In this document: piece after piece, positions 48,639 to 59,312 of the stretch | Layout of the letters: each line of letters begins with the position of its first letter | Numbering within the stretch: position 1 is the stretch's first letter | NCBI RefSeq assembly: GCF_018131105.1 | Contig: NZ_JAFCJI010000001.1 | Span: 1,240,001-1,304,000, forward strand | Length of the DNA stretch: 64,000 nucleotides | Origin: Bradyrhizobium manausense | GTDB taxonomy: Bacteria > Pseudomonadota > Alphaproteobacteria > Rhizobiales > Xanthobacteraceae | Reading direction: 5' to 3' | Translations under genes and position numbers: made by a program | The notes under the pieces: model-generated | What the model was told of the DNA's origin: nothing | Seen by the model: only the letters and a program-made list of their open reading frames with translations | The model's database searches: none

Positions 48639-49547
48639 ATGCGTCTACCCGCCGTCCTTTTGGCTTTCACTTGTCTTGCCGGCGCAGCGTCGGCCGAAGA
48701 TCTGTCGGGCACGCTTCAGAAGGTCAAGGACACCAAGAAGATCACGCTCGGCTATCAGGAAGCCTCAGTGCCCTTCAGCTATCTCGACGGCAACCAGAAG
48801 CCGGTCGGCTTCGCCATGGATATCTGCCTCAAGATCGTGGACGCCGTGAAGAAGCAGCTCGCCATGCCCGACATTGCCGTCGACACTGTCGCAGTGACCT
48901 CGTCGAACCGCATCCCGTTGATGGTGAACGGCACACTTGATCTGCACTGCTCGGCGACCACCAACAATGCCGACCGCCAGAAGCAGGTCGCCTTCACCAA
49001 CACGCATTTCCTCAGCGCGACCCGATTTGCCGCCAAGAAGGCCGCCAAGATCAACACCATCGACGATCTCAAGGGCAAGGCGGTGACGGCCGTGGCGGGG
49101 TCGGTCAATTTGAATCAGCTCGCCAAGGTCAATACCGAGCGCAATCTCGGCATCAAGATCATGCCGGCGGTGGATCAGGCCGAAGCATTCCTGCTGCTCG
49201 AGACCGACCGCGCGCAGGCCTACGCGCTCGACGACGTCCAGCTTGCGGTTGCCATCGCGCGCTCGAAGGAGCCGGCACAGTTCATGATCAGCGAAGAGAC
49301 GTTCTCGAAGCCTGAGCCCTACGGGATCATGCTGCGCCGGGACGACGCGCCGTTCAAGGCGCTGGCCGATCGCGCCACGGCCGAGCTCTATGCGAGCCCG
49401 GAGATCGAGGTGCTCTACAGGAAGTGGCTGGAATCCCCGACGCCGCCGAACGGCCTCAACTACAACGTCCCGATGTCGGCGGCCTTGCGCAATGCTTTCA
49501 AGCATCCGAGCTCGAGCGCCGATCCGGATGTGTATCTGGTGAAGTAA
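48639..49547 (+). CDS. Amino-acid-type ABC transporter solute-binding protein (family 3)
   Basis: A 302-residue type II binding protein. Signal peptide at 1-19 (ending AASA), mature start EDLSGTLQKVKDTKKITLGYQEASVPFSYLDG, then PVGFAMDICLKIVDAV and LHCSATTNNADRQKQVAFT, typical of glutamate/aspartate-binding proteins such as GltI. CAGGAG lies 8 bases before the ATG. No permease or ATPase is adjacent. Being divergent from the amidohydrolase pair, it could bind their substrate instead of an amino acid. Confidence 0.86.
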   Translation: MRLPAVLLAFTCLAGAASAEDLSGTLQKVKDTKKITLGYQEASVPFSYLDGNQKPVGFAMDICLKIVDAVKKQLAMPDIAVDTVAVTSSNRIPLMVNGTLDLHCSATTNNADRQKQVAFTNTHFLSATRFAAKKAAKINTIDDLKGKAVTAVAGSVNLNQLAKVNTERNLGIKIMPAVDQAEAFLLLETDRAQAYALDDVQLAVAIARSKEPAQFMISEETFSKPEPYGIMLRRDDAPFKALADRATAELYASPEIEVLYRKWLESPTPPNGLNYNVPMSAALRNAFKHPSSSADPDVYLVK

Positions 49548-49632
49548 AGGCGAGGAACTAGCGGGCGGCACTTGTGTTTCCGAACTCTGCGTGGGCGGCC
49601 GGTCGCGATTTCGTGATCGGTATATGATTGCG

Positions 49633-49647
49633 AACTAATAATTAGTT
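49633..49647. promoter_or_regulatory. Palindromic operator before the efflux marR
   Basis: AACTAAT-A-ATTAGTT is a perfect 15-base palindrome, 15 bases before the marR ATG at 49663. Its place suggests autoregulation of the marR-aae operon by the MarR protein. Confidence 0.6.
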
Positions 49648-49662
49648 TCCTATCTAATTCGC

Positions 49663-50136
49663 ATGGCCCCCTCGCAGACTCATATTCACGGTGAAATCGG
49701 CCGGCTCGTCACCCGCCTTGCCCGGATCTGGCGGCGCGAGTCGGATCAGGCGCTGTCCGATCACGGCCTGTCCTATGCGACGGCGATCCCGCTGCTTGTG
49801 CTGTCGCGCCAGGGTGAGAACGTGCGGCAAGGCGTGCTGGCCGACGAACTCGGCATTGAAGGGCCATCGCTGGTTCGCCTGATCGACCTGCTGCAGGCCG
49901 AGGGGCTTGTGGAGCGCCGAGAGGACCCGACCGACCGCCGCGCCAAAACGCTCCATCTGACGAAGGCGGGCGAAGCCAAGGTCGATGAGACCAACCGCGT
50001 GCTGCGGCGGGTGCGGGTGAACCTGTTGAAGGATATCGCACCCGAGGAACTTGCGATAACCTTCGAGACTCTTCAGCGCATCGAACAGCGGGCCAGCCGG
50101 TTACAGGACGCCAAGGCCGGTCCAGAGGCGAAGTAG
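49663..50136 (+). CDS. MarR-family regulator of the efflux operon
   Basis: A 157-residue MarR protein with LSDHGLSYATAIPLLVLSRQGENVRQGVLADELGIEGPSLVRLIDLL as dimer-helix and winged helix region and the wing RREDPTDRRAKTLHLT. It is the first gene of a four-gene operon with an AaeB-like exporter 2 bases downstream. By analogy with AaeR-type or SlyA-like control of aromatic efflux (AaeR itself is LysR-type), it probably represses export until a phenolic acid binds. The palindrome at 49633 is the likely target. Confidence 0.85.
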   Translation: MAPSQTHIHGEIGRLVTRLARIWRRESDQALSDHGLSYATAIPLLVLSRQGENVRQGVLADELGIEGPSLVRLIDLLQAEGLVERREDPTDRRAKTLHLTKAGEAKVDETNRVLRRVRVNLLKDIAPEELAITFETLQRIEQRASRLQDAKAGPEAK

Positions 50137-50138
50137 CC

Positions 50139-52190
50139 ATGCGCGCAGATGAACCGTTCCTGGTCCGCCACGCGGACCTGATTTTTGCCTTGAAGACGTT
50201 TGCGGCGTCGATGCTGGCGCTCGTCATTGCGCTCGCCATGGATTTGCCGCGGCCATATTGGGCGATGGCGACCGTCTACATCACCTCGCAGCCGCTCGCC
50301 GGTGCAACCAGCTCGAAGGCCTTCTTCCGGGTGATGGGCACGCTGGTCGGCGCCATCGTGACGGTCGCGCTGGTGCCGAACCTGATCAATGCGCCCGAAT
50401 TGTTGTGTCTCGCCATCGCGCTCTGGGTCGGGCTTTGCCTCTATTTGTCGCTGCTCGACGGCACCCCGCGCAGCTACGTCTTCATGCTGGCCGGTTACAC
50501 GGTCGCCTTGATCGGCTTCCCCTCGGTATCCGAGCCGGGCGCGATTTTCGACACGGCGGTGGCAAGGCTGGAAGAAATCTCGCTCGGCATTATCTGCGCC
50601 AGTCTGGTCTCGACCATCGTATTGCCTCGCAGTGTCGCGCCGGCCGTCGCCGGCCGTGTCGACAGCTGGCTGTTGGACGCGCGGCGTCTCAGCCAGGTCG
50701 TGTTACTGCGCGAGGGGACCAATGAAACTCGCCGCCGCAAGCGCCTCAAGCTGGCGTCAGACATTGTCGAGATCGACACGCTCTCCACGCATCTTGCCTA
50801 TGATCGGCTGACCGACCGCAATGCGGTGACCGGCCTCGGCGAGATCAGGTTGCGCATGCTGATGCTGCTGCCGGTGATCGCCTCGCTGGAGGACCGGTTG
50901 GCCGCTTTAGGGGCTGAGGCGCTGCGCTGGCAGCCGGAGCTCAAGCGATTGCTCGAGGATCTCGCGCAATGGATCGTCAGCGACGTCAGCGCTCGGCAAC
51001 CAGCCGAGCGGATCCGCGCCATGATCATCGAGCGGCAGGCGGGGCTCGACCCCAGCGCGTCCTGGGAGCGGATCATCATCACGAGCCTGCTATCGCGGCT
51101 GCGCGAGCTGGTTGACCTCTCGCGCGATTGCCGCGAATTGACCGAGGCCATTGCCGATCATCGCAGCGTCTCGGCTCTCGATCTGGCGTTTCATTCCGAA
51201 GCCGGCGCTGCGCCCGTGCGCCACCGCGATCGCGGCATGGCCCTCTGGTCGGCGGCGGGCGCGGCGATGGCCATCCTGATCTGCTGCGCATTCTGGATCG
51301 GCACGGGCTGGCCGGATGGCGCCTCGGCGCCGATGATGGCTGCAGTCGCTTGCTCGTTCTTTGCCGCGCAGGACGAGCCCGCACGCTTCATCCGCAGCTT
51401 CGGCCTGTGGTCGCTGGTCGCCATTGTCGTCGTTGCGACCTATCTGTTCGCGCTGGTGCCAGCGATCTCGCATATCGAGGTTCTGGTCGTTGCGCTGGCG
51501 CCGACCTTCCTGCTCTACGGTTTCCTGATCGCGCGACCAGCCACGGCGGGCACCGGCATGGCGCTCGCGGCCAACACTGCGACGCTGCTCGCGCTGCAAT
51601 CGACCTACATCGCGGATTTTGCCTCTTACGCCAATTCCGCCGTGGCGTTCTTCGTCGGCGTCCTCATCGCCGAGCTGGTGACGCGGATCGCACGCGGCGT
51701 GGGCGCGGAGTGGATCGCCAATCGCCTGGTGCTGTCGAGCTGGATCACGATCGCGGTCGCGGCCGAGCGCCGCGGCAAGCGCGACCGCGCGGAGTTCGCA
51801 GGCCTGATGCTGCACCGTCTCGGGCTACTGGTGCAGCGGATCGCCTTCCTCTCGGAGAGCGATCGCCGCGACGCCGACAGCCTCGTGCAGCTCCGCATCG
51901 GCATCAACATCATCGATCTGCGCCGCGCGCGTTACGGGCTTGCGGCCTCGACCATCGCGGTCATCGACGACATGCTCGATCAGCTTGCCATCGCCTGCCG
52001 CAGCTATGCGGGCGGGGGGATGCCGCGCGAACTGCTGACCAGTGTTGATCAGGCGCTGGCCCAGGCGGTGAAGGATCCCAATGACATGGCGCGCGAAGAC
52101 GCCCTGATTGGCCTCGTCGGCATCCGTCGCGGCCTGTTCCCGGACGCACCGGCCTATCGACCGCGGACAGATGCGAGTGCGGCGGCATGA
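50139..52190 (+). CDS. FUSC/AaeB-type aromatic acid exporter
   Basis: A 683-residue membrane protein of the fusaric acid resistance family: two repeats, each with about five to six transmembrane helices (residues 15-160 and 365-510) and a cytoplasmic helical domain after each. MATVYITSQPLAGATSSKAFFRVMGTLVGA is the characteristic first-repeat motif. With the DUF1656 and HlyD-type proteins it should form an AaeXAB-like system exporting aromatic carboxylates. Translation is coupled to the next gene (ATGA overlap). Confidence 0.88.
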   Translation: MRADEPFLVRHADLIFALKTFAASMLALVIALAMDLPRPYWAMATVYITSQPLAGATSSKAFFRVMGTLVGAIVTVALVPNLINAPELLCLAIALWVGLCLYLSLLDGTPRSYVFMLAGYTVALIGFPSVSEPGAIFDTAVARLEEISLGIICASLVSTIVLPRSVAPAVAGRVDSWLLDARRLSQVVLLREGTNETRRRKRLKLASDIVEIDTLSTHLAYDRLTDRNAVTGLGEIRLRMLMLLPVIASLEDRLAALGAEALRWQPELKRLLEDLAQWIVSDVSARQPAERIRAMIIERQAGLDPSASWERIIITSLLSRLRELVDLSRDCRELTEAIADHRSVSALDLAFHSEAGAAPVRHRDRGMALWSAAGAAMAILICCAFWIGTGWPDGASAPMMAAVACSFFAAQDEPARFIRSFGLWSLVAIVVVATYLFALVPAISHIEVLVVALAPTFLLYGFLIARPATAGTGMALAANTATLLALQSTYIADFASYANSAVAFFVGVLIAELVTRIARGVGAEWIANRLVLSSWITIAVAAERRGKRDRAEFAGLMLHRLGLLVQRIAFLSESDRRDADSLVQLRIGINIIDLRRARYGLAASTIAVIDDMLDQLAIACRSYAGGGMPRELLTSVDQALAQAVKDPNDMAREDALIGLVGIRRGLFPDAPAYRPRTDASAAA

Positions 52191-52393
52191 GATTTGTGAT
52201 CGACATCTACGGCGTGCTCGTGCCGGCCCTTCTGCTCTGGATCATCGTCGCCTATGTGCTGAGCGCGCTGCTGCGCCTGATCATGCAGCGCTTCGACCTC
52301 TACCGGCTGGTCTGGCACCGCGCGCTGTTCGATTTCTCTGTTTTCGTCTGCCTGCTCGGCGGTGTCGTTTATCTCTCGGAGTACCTCTCATGA
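52187..52393 (+). CDS. DUF1656 small membrane protein (AaeX-like)
   Basis: A 68-residue protein with two transmembrane segments (about 7-32 and 45-65), starting MRFVIDIYGVLVPALLLWII and containing LYRLVWHRALFDFSVFVCLL. Family and position between an AaeB-like and an AaeA-like gene identify it as AaeX/DUF1656. Its exact role in the exporter is not known. Confidence 0.88.
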   Translation: MRFVIDIYGVLVPALLLWIIVAYVLSALLRLIMQRFDLYRLVWHRALFDFSVFVCLLGGVVYLSEYLS

Positions 52394-53256
52394 AAGGGAA
52401 TTTCGTCTGGCTCGGCCGCCTCGCTGTGACCATCATTGTCGTCGTAGCGGCGCTCGGCATCGGCCGCGAGCTCTGGGTCTACTACATGGAGTCGCCCTGG
52501 ACGCGTGACGGCCGTGTGCGCGCCGACGTGGTGCAGGTCGCGCCCGATGTGTCCGGCTTCGTCACCGATGTGCAGGTCAAGGACAACCAGAAGGTCCATC
52601 GCGGCGACGTGCTGTTCAAGATCGATCGCGAACGCTTCGCGCTGGCGCTGCGGCAAGCCGATGCGTCGGTCGCCGGGCATCAGGCGACGCTGGATCAAGC
52701 CAATGCCGATCTGAAGCGCTACAACGCACTGACCACCGATGCCGTGTCACAGCAGAAGCAGGAGCAGGTGCTCGCCACTCAGCTCCAGGCCAAGGCAGCG
52801 TTCGATCAGGCCGTCGCGGATCGCGCGGTCGCCCAGCTCAATCTCGACCGCAGCGAGGTCCATGCCTCCGTGAACGGCGTGATTACCAACATGGATCTGC
52901 GCCCCGGCGCTTACGTGTCCGCCGGCAAAGGCGTGATGGCGCTGGTCGACAGCGACACGCTGCATGTGGAGGGCTATTTCGAAGAGACCAAGCTCGCGCG
53001 CATCCGCACCGGTGACAAGGCTTTGGTCCGCCTGATGGGCGAGAAGGCGACGCTGTCAGGCCATGTGGAGAGCATCGCGGCCGGCATCGAGGACCGCGAC
53101 CGCGCCGAGGGCGCAAGCCTGCTCGCCAACGTGAACCCGACCTTCAGCTGGGTCCGGCTCGCCCAGCGCGTGCCCGTGCGCATCGCGCTCGATAAAGTAC
53201 CGGACGACATACCGCTCGTCGCGGGACGTTCTGCGACGGTCGAGGTGTTGAACTGA
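52390..53256 (+). CDS. HlyD-family periplasmic adaptor (AaeA-like)
   Basis: A 288-residue membrane fusion protein: an N-terminal transmembrane anchor (9-28), a biotinyl-lipoyl-like domain (VVQVAPDVSGFVTDVQVKDNQ), a short coiled-coil hairpin and a beta-barrel with GAYVSAGKGVMALVDSDTLHVEGYF. It links the inner-membrane exporter to an outer-membrane channel. The start overlaps the previous stop by 4 bases. It ends the operon; a hairpin follows at 53286. Confidence 0.88.
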   Translation: MKGNFVWLGRLAVTIIVVVAALGIGRELWVYYMESPWTRDGRVRADVVQVAPDVSGFVTDVQVKDNQKVHRGDVLFKIDRERFALALRQADASVAGHQATLDQANADLKRYNALTTDAVSQQKQEQVLATQLQAKAAFDQAVADRAVAQLNLDRSEVHASVNGVITNMDLRPGAYVSAGKGVMALVDSDTLHVEGYFEETKLARIRTGDKALVRLMGEKATLSGHVESIAAGIEDRDRAEGASLLANVNPTFSWVRLAQRVPVRIALDKVPDDIPLVAGRSATVEVLN

Positions 53257-53285
53257 GCGCGATATCGCGCTGATCATTATTTGGT

Positions 53286-53425
53286 CCTCTCCCCTGCGGG
53301 AGAGGGCATCTGCGCTGGTTGATACATACTCTCTTGGGTGAGGGGTATGTCTCCACGTGTACCTTGCGGAGGGATACCCCTCATCCGGCGCTGCGCGCCA
53401 CTGTCTCCGACAGGGCGAGAAGGTA
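53286..53425. repeat. Composite palindromic repeat between aaeA and acyl-CoA dehydrogenase
   Basis: CCTCTCCC-N4-GGGAGAGG (53286-53305) forms a strong hairpin and may end the efflux operon. GAGGGGTAT (53340-53348) pairs with ATACCCCTC (53374-53382), and GGCGC-TGC-GCGCC and CTGTC-TCC-GACAG hairpins follow. The wording is like dispersed intergenic repeats of Bradyrhizobium. It sits between convergent genes. Confidence 0.6.
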
Positions 53426-53431
53426 GAAAGC

Positions 53432-54643
53432 TTACGCGTTGGAATATTTCTTCAGCTCGAACCGCGCGATCTGGTTTCGGTGCACCTCATCCGGCCCATC
53501 GGCGAGACGCAGCAAGCGCGCGGTGGCGTAGGCTTGCGTCAGGCCGAAATCGTTCGAGGTGCCGCCGCCGCCATGGGCCTGGATCGCCCAATCGATGATC
53601 TGGCAGGCCATGTTAGGAACCGCGACCTTGATCATGGCGATCTCGGCCTTTGCGACCTTGTTGCCGACCGTGTCCATCGCGTAGGCGGCATTCAGCGTCA
53701 GTAGCCGGGCCTGCTCGATCATGATGCGCGCTTCGGCGATGCGCTCCTGCGTCACCGTCTGTTCGGACACCGGCTTGCCGAAGGCGACGCGGCTGCGGAC
53801 GCGCCGGCACATCTTTTCCAACGTGCGTTCTGATAGTCCAATCAGGCGCATGCAATGATGGATACGACCGGGGCCGAGGCGACCCTGTGCGATCTCGAAG
53901 CCGCGGCCTTCGCCGAGCAGCATGTTTTCCTTCGGGACCCGCACATTGGTGAAGATCACCTCCGAGGCGCGGTCGGGCACGCCGTAGAAGCCGAACACGG
54001 GCAGGGAGCGCTTCACTTCGATGCCTGGCGTGTCCATCGGCACCAGGATCATGGATTGCTGCTTGTGACGATCCGCATTGTCAGGATCAGTCTTGCCCAT
54101 GAAGATGCAGATCTTGCAACGCGGGTCGGTCGCGTTGGTCGTGTACCATTTACGGCCGTTGATGACGTAATGGTCGCCGTCGCGTACGATCGAGCTCTCG
54201 ATGTTGGTCGCGTCCGATGACGCAACCGCGGGCTCGGTCATGGCGAAGCAGGAACGGATTTCGCCAGCGAGCAGCGGCTTCAGCCAGCGCTCCTTGTCCT
54301 TCTCCGAGCCGTAGCGTTCCAGCACCTCCATGTTGCCGGTATCGGGCGCCGAGCAGTTGAACACTTCCGGCGCCAGATGCGAGCGGCCCATGACCTCGCA
54401 GAGCGGGGCGTATTCGAGATTGGTGAGGCCCGCGCCGTGGCCGGATTCCGGCAGGAACAGATTCCAGAGGCCCTCGGCGCGCGCCAGCGGTTTCAGCTCC
54501 TCGACGGCAGGATAGACCTTCCACGGCCCGAGCTCCTCCGCCTCTCGGTAGAACCGCTCTTCGTTGGGATAGATGTGCCGGTCCATGAAACTTTCCAGCT
54601 TGCGCTTGAGCTCGACGACTTTTGGCGACATCGGGTAGAGCAT
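53432..54643 (-). CDS. Acyl-CoA dehydrogenase
   Basis: A 403-residue flavoprotein with [18 protein letters not shown] (FAD/substrate loop), [19 protein letters not shown], and the C-terminal [36 protein letters not shown], a good match to ACAD10/11-like dehydrogenases. It oxidises an acyl-CoA to the enoyl-CoA with ETF as acceptor. Start at 54643 has AAGGAG 7 bases upstream. It lies 54 bases downstream of the ligase gene that precedes it on the minus strand and probably shares an operon. Confidence 0.88.
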   Translation of the reverse strand: MLYPMSPKVVELKRKLESFMDRHIYPNEERFYREAEELGPWKVYPAVEELKPLARAEGLWNLFLPESGHGAGLTNLEYAPLCEVMGRSHLAPEVFNCSAPDTGNMEVLERYGSEKDKERWLKPLLAGEIRSCFAMTEPAVASSDATNIESSIVRDGDHYVINGRKWYTTNATDPRCKICIFMGKTDPDNADRHKQQSMILVPMDTPGIEVKRSLPVFGFYGVPDRASEVIFTNVRVPKENMLLGEGRGFEIAQGRLGPGRIHHCMRLIGLSERTLEKMCRRVRSRVAFGKPVSEQTVTQERIAEARIMIEQARLLTLNAAYAMDTVGNKVAKAEIAMIKVAVPNMACQIIDWAIQAHGGGGTSNDFGLTQAYATARLLRLADGPDEVHRNQIARFELKKYSNA

Positions 54644-54696
54644 TTGTCGTCTCCTTGATCGATGGACGGTGCGAAGGTTTGGCGGTCGTGACAGGC

Positions 54697-56322
54697 TCAG
54701 CCGACGCGATACGCCCTGAACTTCTCCCGCAGCGCCGATTTGAGCACCTTGCCCGTGCCGGTCATCGGAAATTCGTCGAGGAATTCGACGGCATCAGGCA
54801 TCCACCAGCTCGCGATCTTGGGACGCATGTGGTCGAGCAGGGTCTTGCCGTCCACCGTCGCGCCCTTCTTGCGGACCACGAGAAGGAGAGGCCGTTCCTG
54901 CCACTTCTCGTGCGCAATGGCGACGACGGCGGCCTGCAGCACGTCGGGATGGGACAGCGCGATGTCTTCTAGCTGGATCGAGGAGATCCATTCGCCGCCC
55001 GACTTGATGACGTCCTTGGAGCGGTCGGTCAGCGTCACATGGCCCTGTTGGTCGATCACCGCCATGTCGCCGGTGATCAACCAACCGTCGCTGTCGAGGC
55101 CTTCCTCTAACTTCATGTAGCCGGAGGCGACCCAGGGGCCACGGGCGCGCAGATGACCGACGGTCTTGCCGTCGCGTGGCAGCTCAACGCCACCGTCATC
55201 GACGATACGCAAGGTGGTACCGAAGCAGGCGCGGCCGGAAACCTGGCGACGATCGAAGATCTCGGTCTCGCTGAGATGCTCCGAGCCCGGGCGCAAGCCC
55301 GGCATCGAGCAGCCCAGCGCCTCCGTCATGCCCCACGCCTGGATGTAGTCGACGTCGTAGTCGCGCTTGAGCTTCTCGACCATCGCACGCGGCGGCGCCG
55401 AGCCCGACGACAGCGTTGCGCGCAGCGTCGAGAATTGCTTCCCGGTGCGGCCCAGCCAGTCGAGCAGGATCAGCCAGAAGCTCGGCACGCCGGCCGAGAG
55501 CGTCACTTTCTCGCCCTCCAGCAGCTCGTAAAGCTTGTCCGGCTCGTAATTGCGGCCGGGCAGCACCAGCTTCGAGCCGGTATAGGGCGCGGTGAACGGC
55601 ATGTTCCAGCCGTTACCGTGGAACAGCGGCGCCATGGGCATCATCACCTCGCGTACGCCTTCGTGATGCCCAGGAATGAAATCGAAGTTGCAACAGGTCA
55701 TGGTCTGGAGGATCGCGGCGCGGTGCGAATAGATCACGCCCTTGGGATTCCCGGTCGTGCCCGAGGTGTAGCAAATGGTGGAGGCGGATCTTTCGTCGAA
55801 CTCCGGCCAGGCGAAGCCGGCGTCGCTCTCCTTGTCCAGCAACTCCTCGTAGCAATACACGTTCGCAAGCTTCGTCTCCGGCATGCGCTCGCGCGATGAC
55901 ATGATCACATAGGTTTCGACCGTCTTCAGTTGCGGCGCGATCGCCTCGACGATCGGCAGCGTGGCGCGGTCGACGAAGAGAATGCGGTCTTCCGCGTGAT
56001 TGATGATGTAGACGAGCTGCTCCGGAAACAGCCTGGGATTGACGGTGTGCAGCACATAGCCCATGCCCGGGGCTGCGTAGAACATCTCGAAATGACGATG
56101 GGTATTCCAGGCCAGCGTGCCAACGCGATCGCCTTGCTTCATGCCGAGCCGCTTGAGCGCCAGCGCCATGCGCTTGATGCGCGGATGGGCCTCGGCATAG
56201 GTGTAACGATGGATGTCGCCCTCGATCTCGCGCGCGACGATCTCCGCCTCGCCGTGATAGTCGGCGGCGTACTGAATCAGGCCGCTGATCAGCAGCGGCA
56301 TGTCCATCATCAATCCCTGCAT
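54697..56322 (-). CDS. Fatty-acid-CoA ligase (AMP-forming)
   Basis: A 541-residue acyl-adenylate-forming enzyme. The P-loop-like motif [12 protein letters not shown] (near residue 185), the AWGMTEALG (A5) motif, and the final [14 protein letters not shown] with catalytic Lys are present. The order and length match medium/long-chain ligases of the FadD3 or AlkK type. It should activate a fatty or alicyclic acid for the acyl-CoA dehydrogenase next to it. GGAGGGG lies before the ATG at 56322. It is divergent from the Baeyer-Villiger monooxygenase, suggesting one pathway for cyclic ketone or related compounds. Confidence 0.88.
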   Translation of the reverse strand: MQGLMMDMPLLISGLIQYAADYHGEAEIVAREIEGDIHRYTYAEAHPRIKRMALALKRLGMKQGDRVGTLAWNTHRHFEMFYAAPGMGYVLHTVNPRLFPEQLVYIINHAEDRILFVDRATLPIVEAIAPQLKTVETYVIMSSRERMPETKLANVYCYEELLDKESDAGFAWPEFDERSASTICYTSGTTGNPKGVIYSHRAAILQTMTCCNFDFIPGHHEGVREVMMPMAPLFHGNGWNMPFTAPYTGSKLVLPGRNYEPDKLYELLEGEKVTLSAGVPSFWLILLDWLGRTGKQFSTLRATLSSGSAPPRAMVEKLKRDYDVDYIQAWGMTEALGCSMPGLRPGSEHLSETEIFDRRQVSGRACFGTTLRIVDDGGVELPRDGKTVGHLRARGPWVASGYMKLEEGLDSDGWLITGDMAVIDQQGHVTLTDRSKDVIKSGGEWISSIQLEDIALSHPDVLQAAVVAIAHEKWQERPLLLVVRKKGATVDGKTLLDHMRPKIASWWMPDAVEFLDEFPMTGTGKVLKSALREKFRAYRVG

Positions 56323-56351
56323 CGTCCCCTCCGAAAATCCCTGCGCGTAAA

Positions 56352-56369
56352 GTCATGTCGTTGCATGAC
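56352..56369. promoter_or_regulatory. Inverted repeat in the divergent acs/BVMO promoter region
   Basis: GTCATG-TCGTTG-CATGAC lies 30 bases upstream of the ligase ATG and 143 upstream of the monooxygenase. A six-base dyad with six-base spacer could be a regulator site, but no regulator is adjacent. Confidence 0.3.
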
Positions 56370-56511
56370 GCATTGGCGCTTGATTTCAAGGTAGCGGAAC
56401 GCCGGGCGACGTCCACGCAAAAAGCAGCGGGTATGATTGCATACGTCACTTTTTCAGGGCTAACTGGCGCGCGCTGCTGGCCGAAGCATTGGGCCGCCGT
56501 GGAGGAGATCG

Positions 56512-58371
56512 ATGTCAGCGGAAAGACACAAGACCGGTGCAGCCGGCGCGCCTAGCATCGACATTGAGGCCTTGCGTGCGCGCTATCGTGACGAGCGCGA
56601 TCTGCGTCTGCGTTCCGAGGGCAAGGCGCAGTATGTCGAGACGGCGGGCGGCTTTGCTCACTATCTCGACGATCCCTGGGCCGATGCCGGATTTGCGCGC
56701 GAAGCCGTCAGCGAAGAGACCGAGGTCGTCATCGTCGGCGGCGGTTTCGGCGGCTTGCTGTGCGGCGCGCGTCTGCGCGCAGCCGGCATCACCGATTTCC
56801 GCATCGTGGAAAAGGCGGCCGATTTCGGCGGGACCTGGTACTGGAATCGCTATCCAGGAGCTGCCTGCGATACCGAGAGCTATATCTACCTGCCGCTGCT
56901 GGAAGAGACCGGCTACATGCCGGTGCGCAAATATGCGCGCGCGCCGGAAATCTACGAGCATTCGCGCCGCATCGGCCGACACTTCGGTCTGTACGAGCGC
57001 GCGCTGTTTCAGACCGTCATCTCGCGCATGGAATGGGGGGAGCAGGAAGCGCGCTGGCTGGTCGAGACCGATCGTGGCGATCGCATCCGTGCGCGTTTCG
57101 TCATTCTCGCGGGCGGTCCGCTCAGCCGACCGAAACTGCCGGGCATTCCCGGCATTGAAAGCTTCAAAGGCCATAGCTTCCATACCAGCCGCTGGGATTA
57201 CGCCTACACCGGCGGCACCGCCGAAGGCGGTCTCGACGGGCTCGCCGGCAAGCGTGTCGGCATTATCGGTACCGGCGCCACTGCCGTGCAATGCGTGCCG
57301 CATCTCGGCCGCTCGGCGAGGGAGCTTTACGTGTTCCAGCGGACGCCGTCGGCAATCGGCGTGCGCGATGATCGGCCAACCGACAACGCCTGGGCGGAGA
57401 GTCTGAAGGCCGGCTGGCAGCGCGAGCGCATGGACAATTTCACGGCGGTGATTTCGGGCGAGCCGTTCGAGCAGGATCTGGTGCAGGACGGCTGGACCGG
57501 GCTGCTCGGCGAGATCCTGCTCGCGCCGCGCCGCCAGCCGCAGCCGGTGACCTCGATGGAAGAGGCGCTGAAGGTGATCGAGCAGGCCGACTATCGCAAG
57601 ATGGAGGAGATCCGTGCGCGCGTCGACGCCGTGGTGAAGGACGCGGCAGCCGCCGCGGCGCTCAAGCCGTGGTACAAGGCGTTCTGCAAGCGGCCGTGCT
57701 TTCACGACGAATATCTCGACACGTTCAATCGGCCCAACGTGCATCTCGTCGACACCAGGGGCAGGGGCGTCGAGCGTGTCACCGAGAACGCGGTCGTCGT
57801 CGACGGCAAGACCTACGAGCTCGACTGCCTGATCTATGCCAGCGGGTTTGAGGTCGGCACCGACTATGCGCGCCGCATGGGCTTTGAGGTTTACGGCCGG
57901 GACGGTATGAGCCTGTCCGAGCGCTGGCGCGATGGCGTCAAGACCATGCACGGCTTCTACAGCCGCGGCTTTCCGAACTGCTTCCTGATCGTGACGGTGC
58001 AGGCCGGCCAGAGCGCCAATTTCCCGCACATCATCGACGAGCAGTCGCAGCACATCGCCTATGTGATCGCCGAGGCACGCAAGCGGGGTGCAAGGACGTT
58101 GGAGCCGACGCTCGCCGCCGAGAACGCCTGGGTCGACGAGGTCGTCAAGGCCGCGGTCGGGCGCCAGACTTATCTGGCCGAATGCACGCCCGGCTACTAC
58201 AACAACGAAGGCGTCTTCGATCCGATCGCGGCGCGCAACAGCCAGTATTGGCGCGGGCCGATGGCGTTCCTCCGGCTGCTCGCCAAATGGCGCAAGGAGG
58301 GCGGTCTGGACGGATTGGAATTGACCTATGGGCCGGACGTGAAGAGCGACGACGCTTCGGCTCCGGCATGA
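56512..58371 (+). CDS. Baeyer-Villiger-type flavin monooxygenase
   Basis: A 619-residue FAD/NADPH monooxygenase. The first Rossmann motif is [10 protein letters not shown] (73-81), the BVMO fingerprint is [12 protein letters not shown] (218-229, FxGxxxHxxxW[PD]), and the second Rossmann motif is [11 protein letters not shown] (about 251). [15 protein letters not shown] also fits class B monooxygenases. Such enzymes insert oxygen beside a ketone to make an ester or lactone. GGAGGAG lies before the ATG. The stop overlaps the next gene by 4 bases. The roughly 70-residue N-terminal extension before the FAD motif is as in larger BVMOs. Confidence 0.87.
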   Translation: MSAERHKTGAAGAPSIDIEALRARYRDERDLRLRSEGKAQYVETAGGFAHYLDDPWADAGFAREAVSEETEVVIVGGGFGGLLCGARLRAAGITDFRIVEKAADFGGTWYWNRYPGAACDTESYIYLPLLEETGYMPVRKYARAPEIYEHSRRIGRHFGLYERALFQTVISRMEWGEQEARWLVETDRGDRIRARFVILAGGPLSRPKLPGIPGIESFKGHSFHTSRWDYAYTGGTAEGGLDGLAGKRVGIIGTGATAVQCVPHLGRSARELYVFQRTPSAIGVRDDRPTDNAWAESLKAGWQRERMDNFTAVISGEPFEQDLVQDGWTGLLGEILLAPRRQPQPVTSMEEALKVIEQADYRKMEEIRARVDAVVKDAAAAAALKPWYKAFCKRPCFHDEYLDTFNRPNVHLVDTRGRGVERVTENAVVVDGKTYELDCLIYASGFEVGTDYARRMGFEVYGRDGMSLSERWRDGVKTMHGFYSRGFPNCFLIVTVQAGQSANFPHIIDEQSQHIAYVIAEARKRGARTLEPTLAAENAWVDEVVKAAVGRQTYLAECTPGYYNNEGVFDPIAARNSQYWRGPMAFLRLLAKWRKEGGLDGLELTYGPDVKSDDASAPA

Positions 58372-59183
58372 GCGGTATGATCCCGGCTCCCACGGGCGCG
58401 ACGAGGCTCTACGTCATCGTCGGCGATCCCATCGCTCAGGTGCGCTCGCCTTCGGGAGTATCCGCTGAGTTCGCAGCGCGCGGCCATGACGGCATTCTCG
58501 TTCCGGTTCAGGTCGCGCCCGCCGATCTGCCAGATTTTCTCTCGGTCGCAAGCCGGTTGAAGAACCTCGACGGCATCGTCGTGACGATCCCGCACAAGTT
58601 CGCCTGCTACCAGGCCTGCGCCAGCGCGACGGAACGTGCGCACTTCCTCCGCACCGTCAACCTGGTCCGCCGGCGCCCCGATGGTTCGTGGCACGGTGAC
58701 ATGGTCGATGGCCTCGGTTTCGTCGGCGCCGCGCGGGCGAAGGGGATTGATCCCAGGGGGATGCGGGCGCTTCTCGTCGGGGCGGGTGGGGCCGGCTCGG
58801 CTATCGCGCTGGCCCTGGTCGAGGCCGGCGTGAGAGAACTCGCCATTCACGACTGCGTGCCGGAGCGTCGCGACACGCTGATCGGCCGGCTCAACGGGCT
58901 CGGCAAGGCGGCCGTGCTGGCGGGCACTGTCGATCCCGCAGGTTTCGATTTCATCGCCAATGCCACGCCCGCTGGCATGAAGGATGGCGACCCGCTGCCG
59001 GTCGATGTCACGCGGCTGGCGCCGTCGGCCTATTGCGGCTGTGTCATCACCAAGCCCGAAATCCCGCCGTGGATCGCAGAAGCCCGCAAGCTCGGCTGCG
59101 TCACCGCGACCGGCACCGACATGTACCAGCAGCACCAGGGCATCATGGTGGATTTCCTGCTCGGGGTCGATGGCGGGCGCTAA
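58368..59183 (+). CDS. Shikimate dehydrogenase-family protein (AroE paralogue)
   Basis: A 271-residue AroE-like protein: [14 protein letters not shown] near the N-terminus, catalytic Lys in [10 protein letters not shown], Asp in GDMVDGLGF (NTDG in true AroE changed to MVDG), the NADP motif [21 protein letters not shown] and the end [18 protein letters not shown]. The context with a BVMO, not aromatic amino acid genes, suggests a catabolic or quinate-type paralogue rather than the main AroE. It is translationally coupled to the monooxygenase. Confidence 0.83.
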   Translation: MSGMIPAPTGATRLYVIVGDPIAQVRSPSGVSAEFAARGHDGILVPVQVAPADLPDFLSVASRLKNLDGIVVTIPHKFACYQACASATERAHFLRTVNLVRRRPDGSWHGDMVDGLGFVGAARAKGIDPRGMRALLVGAGGAGSAIALALVEAGVRELAIHDCVPERRDTLIGRLNGLGKAAVLAGTVDPAGFDFIANATPAGMKDGDPLPVDVTRLAPSAYCGCVITKPEIPPWIAEARKLGCVTATGTDMYQQHQGIMVDFLLGVDGGR

Positions 59184-59312
59184 GCCCTTGATTCATGTCA
59201 AGCGCATTGCTTGCATTGATTGCACTGGTCGGGGCTTGAGCTGATACGGCTGACGTAGGATCATGCCCGCGCGCGAACCGGTCGCGCAAAGTCGAGAGAA
59301 GGGAACGCAGGA

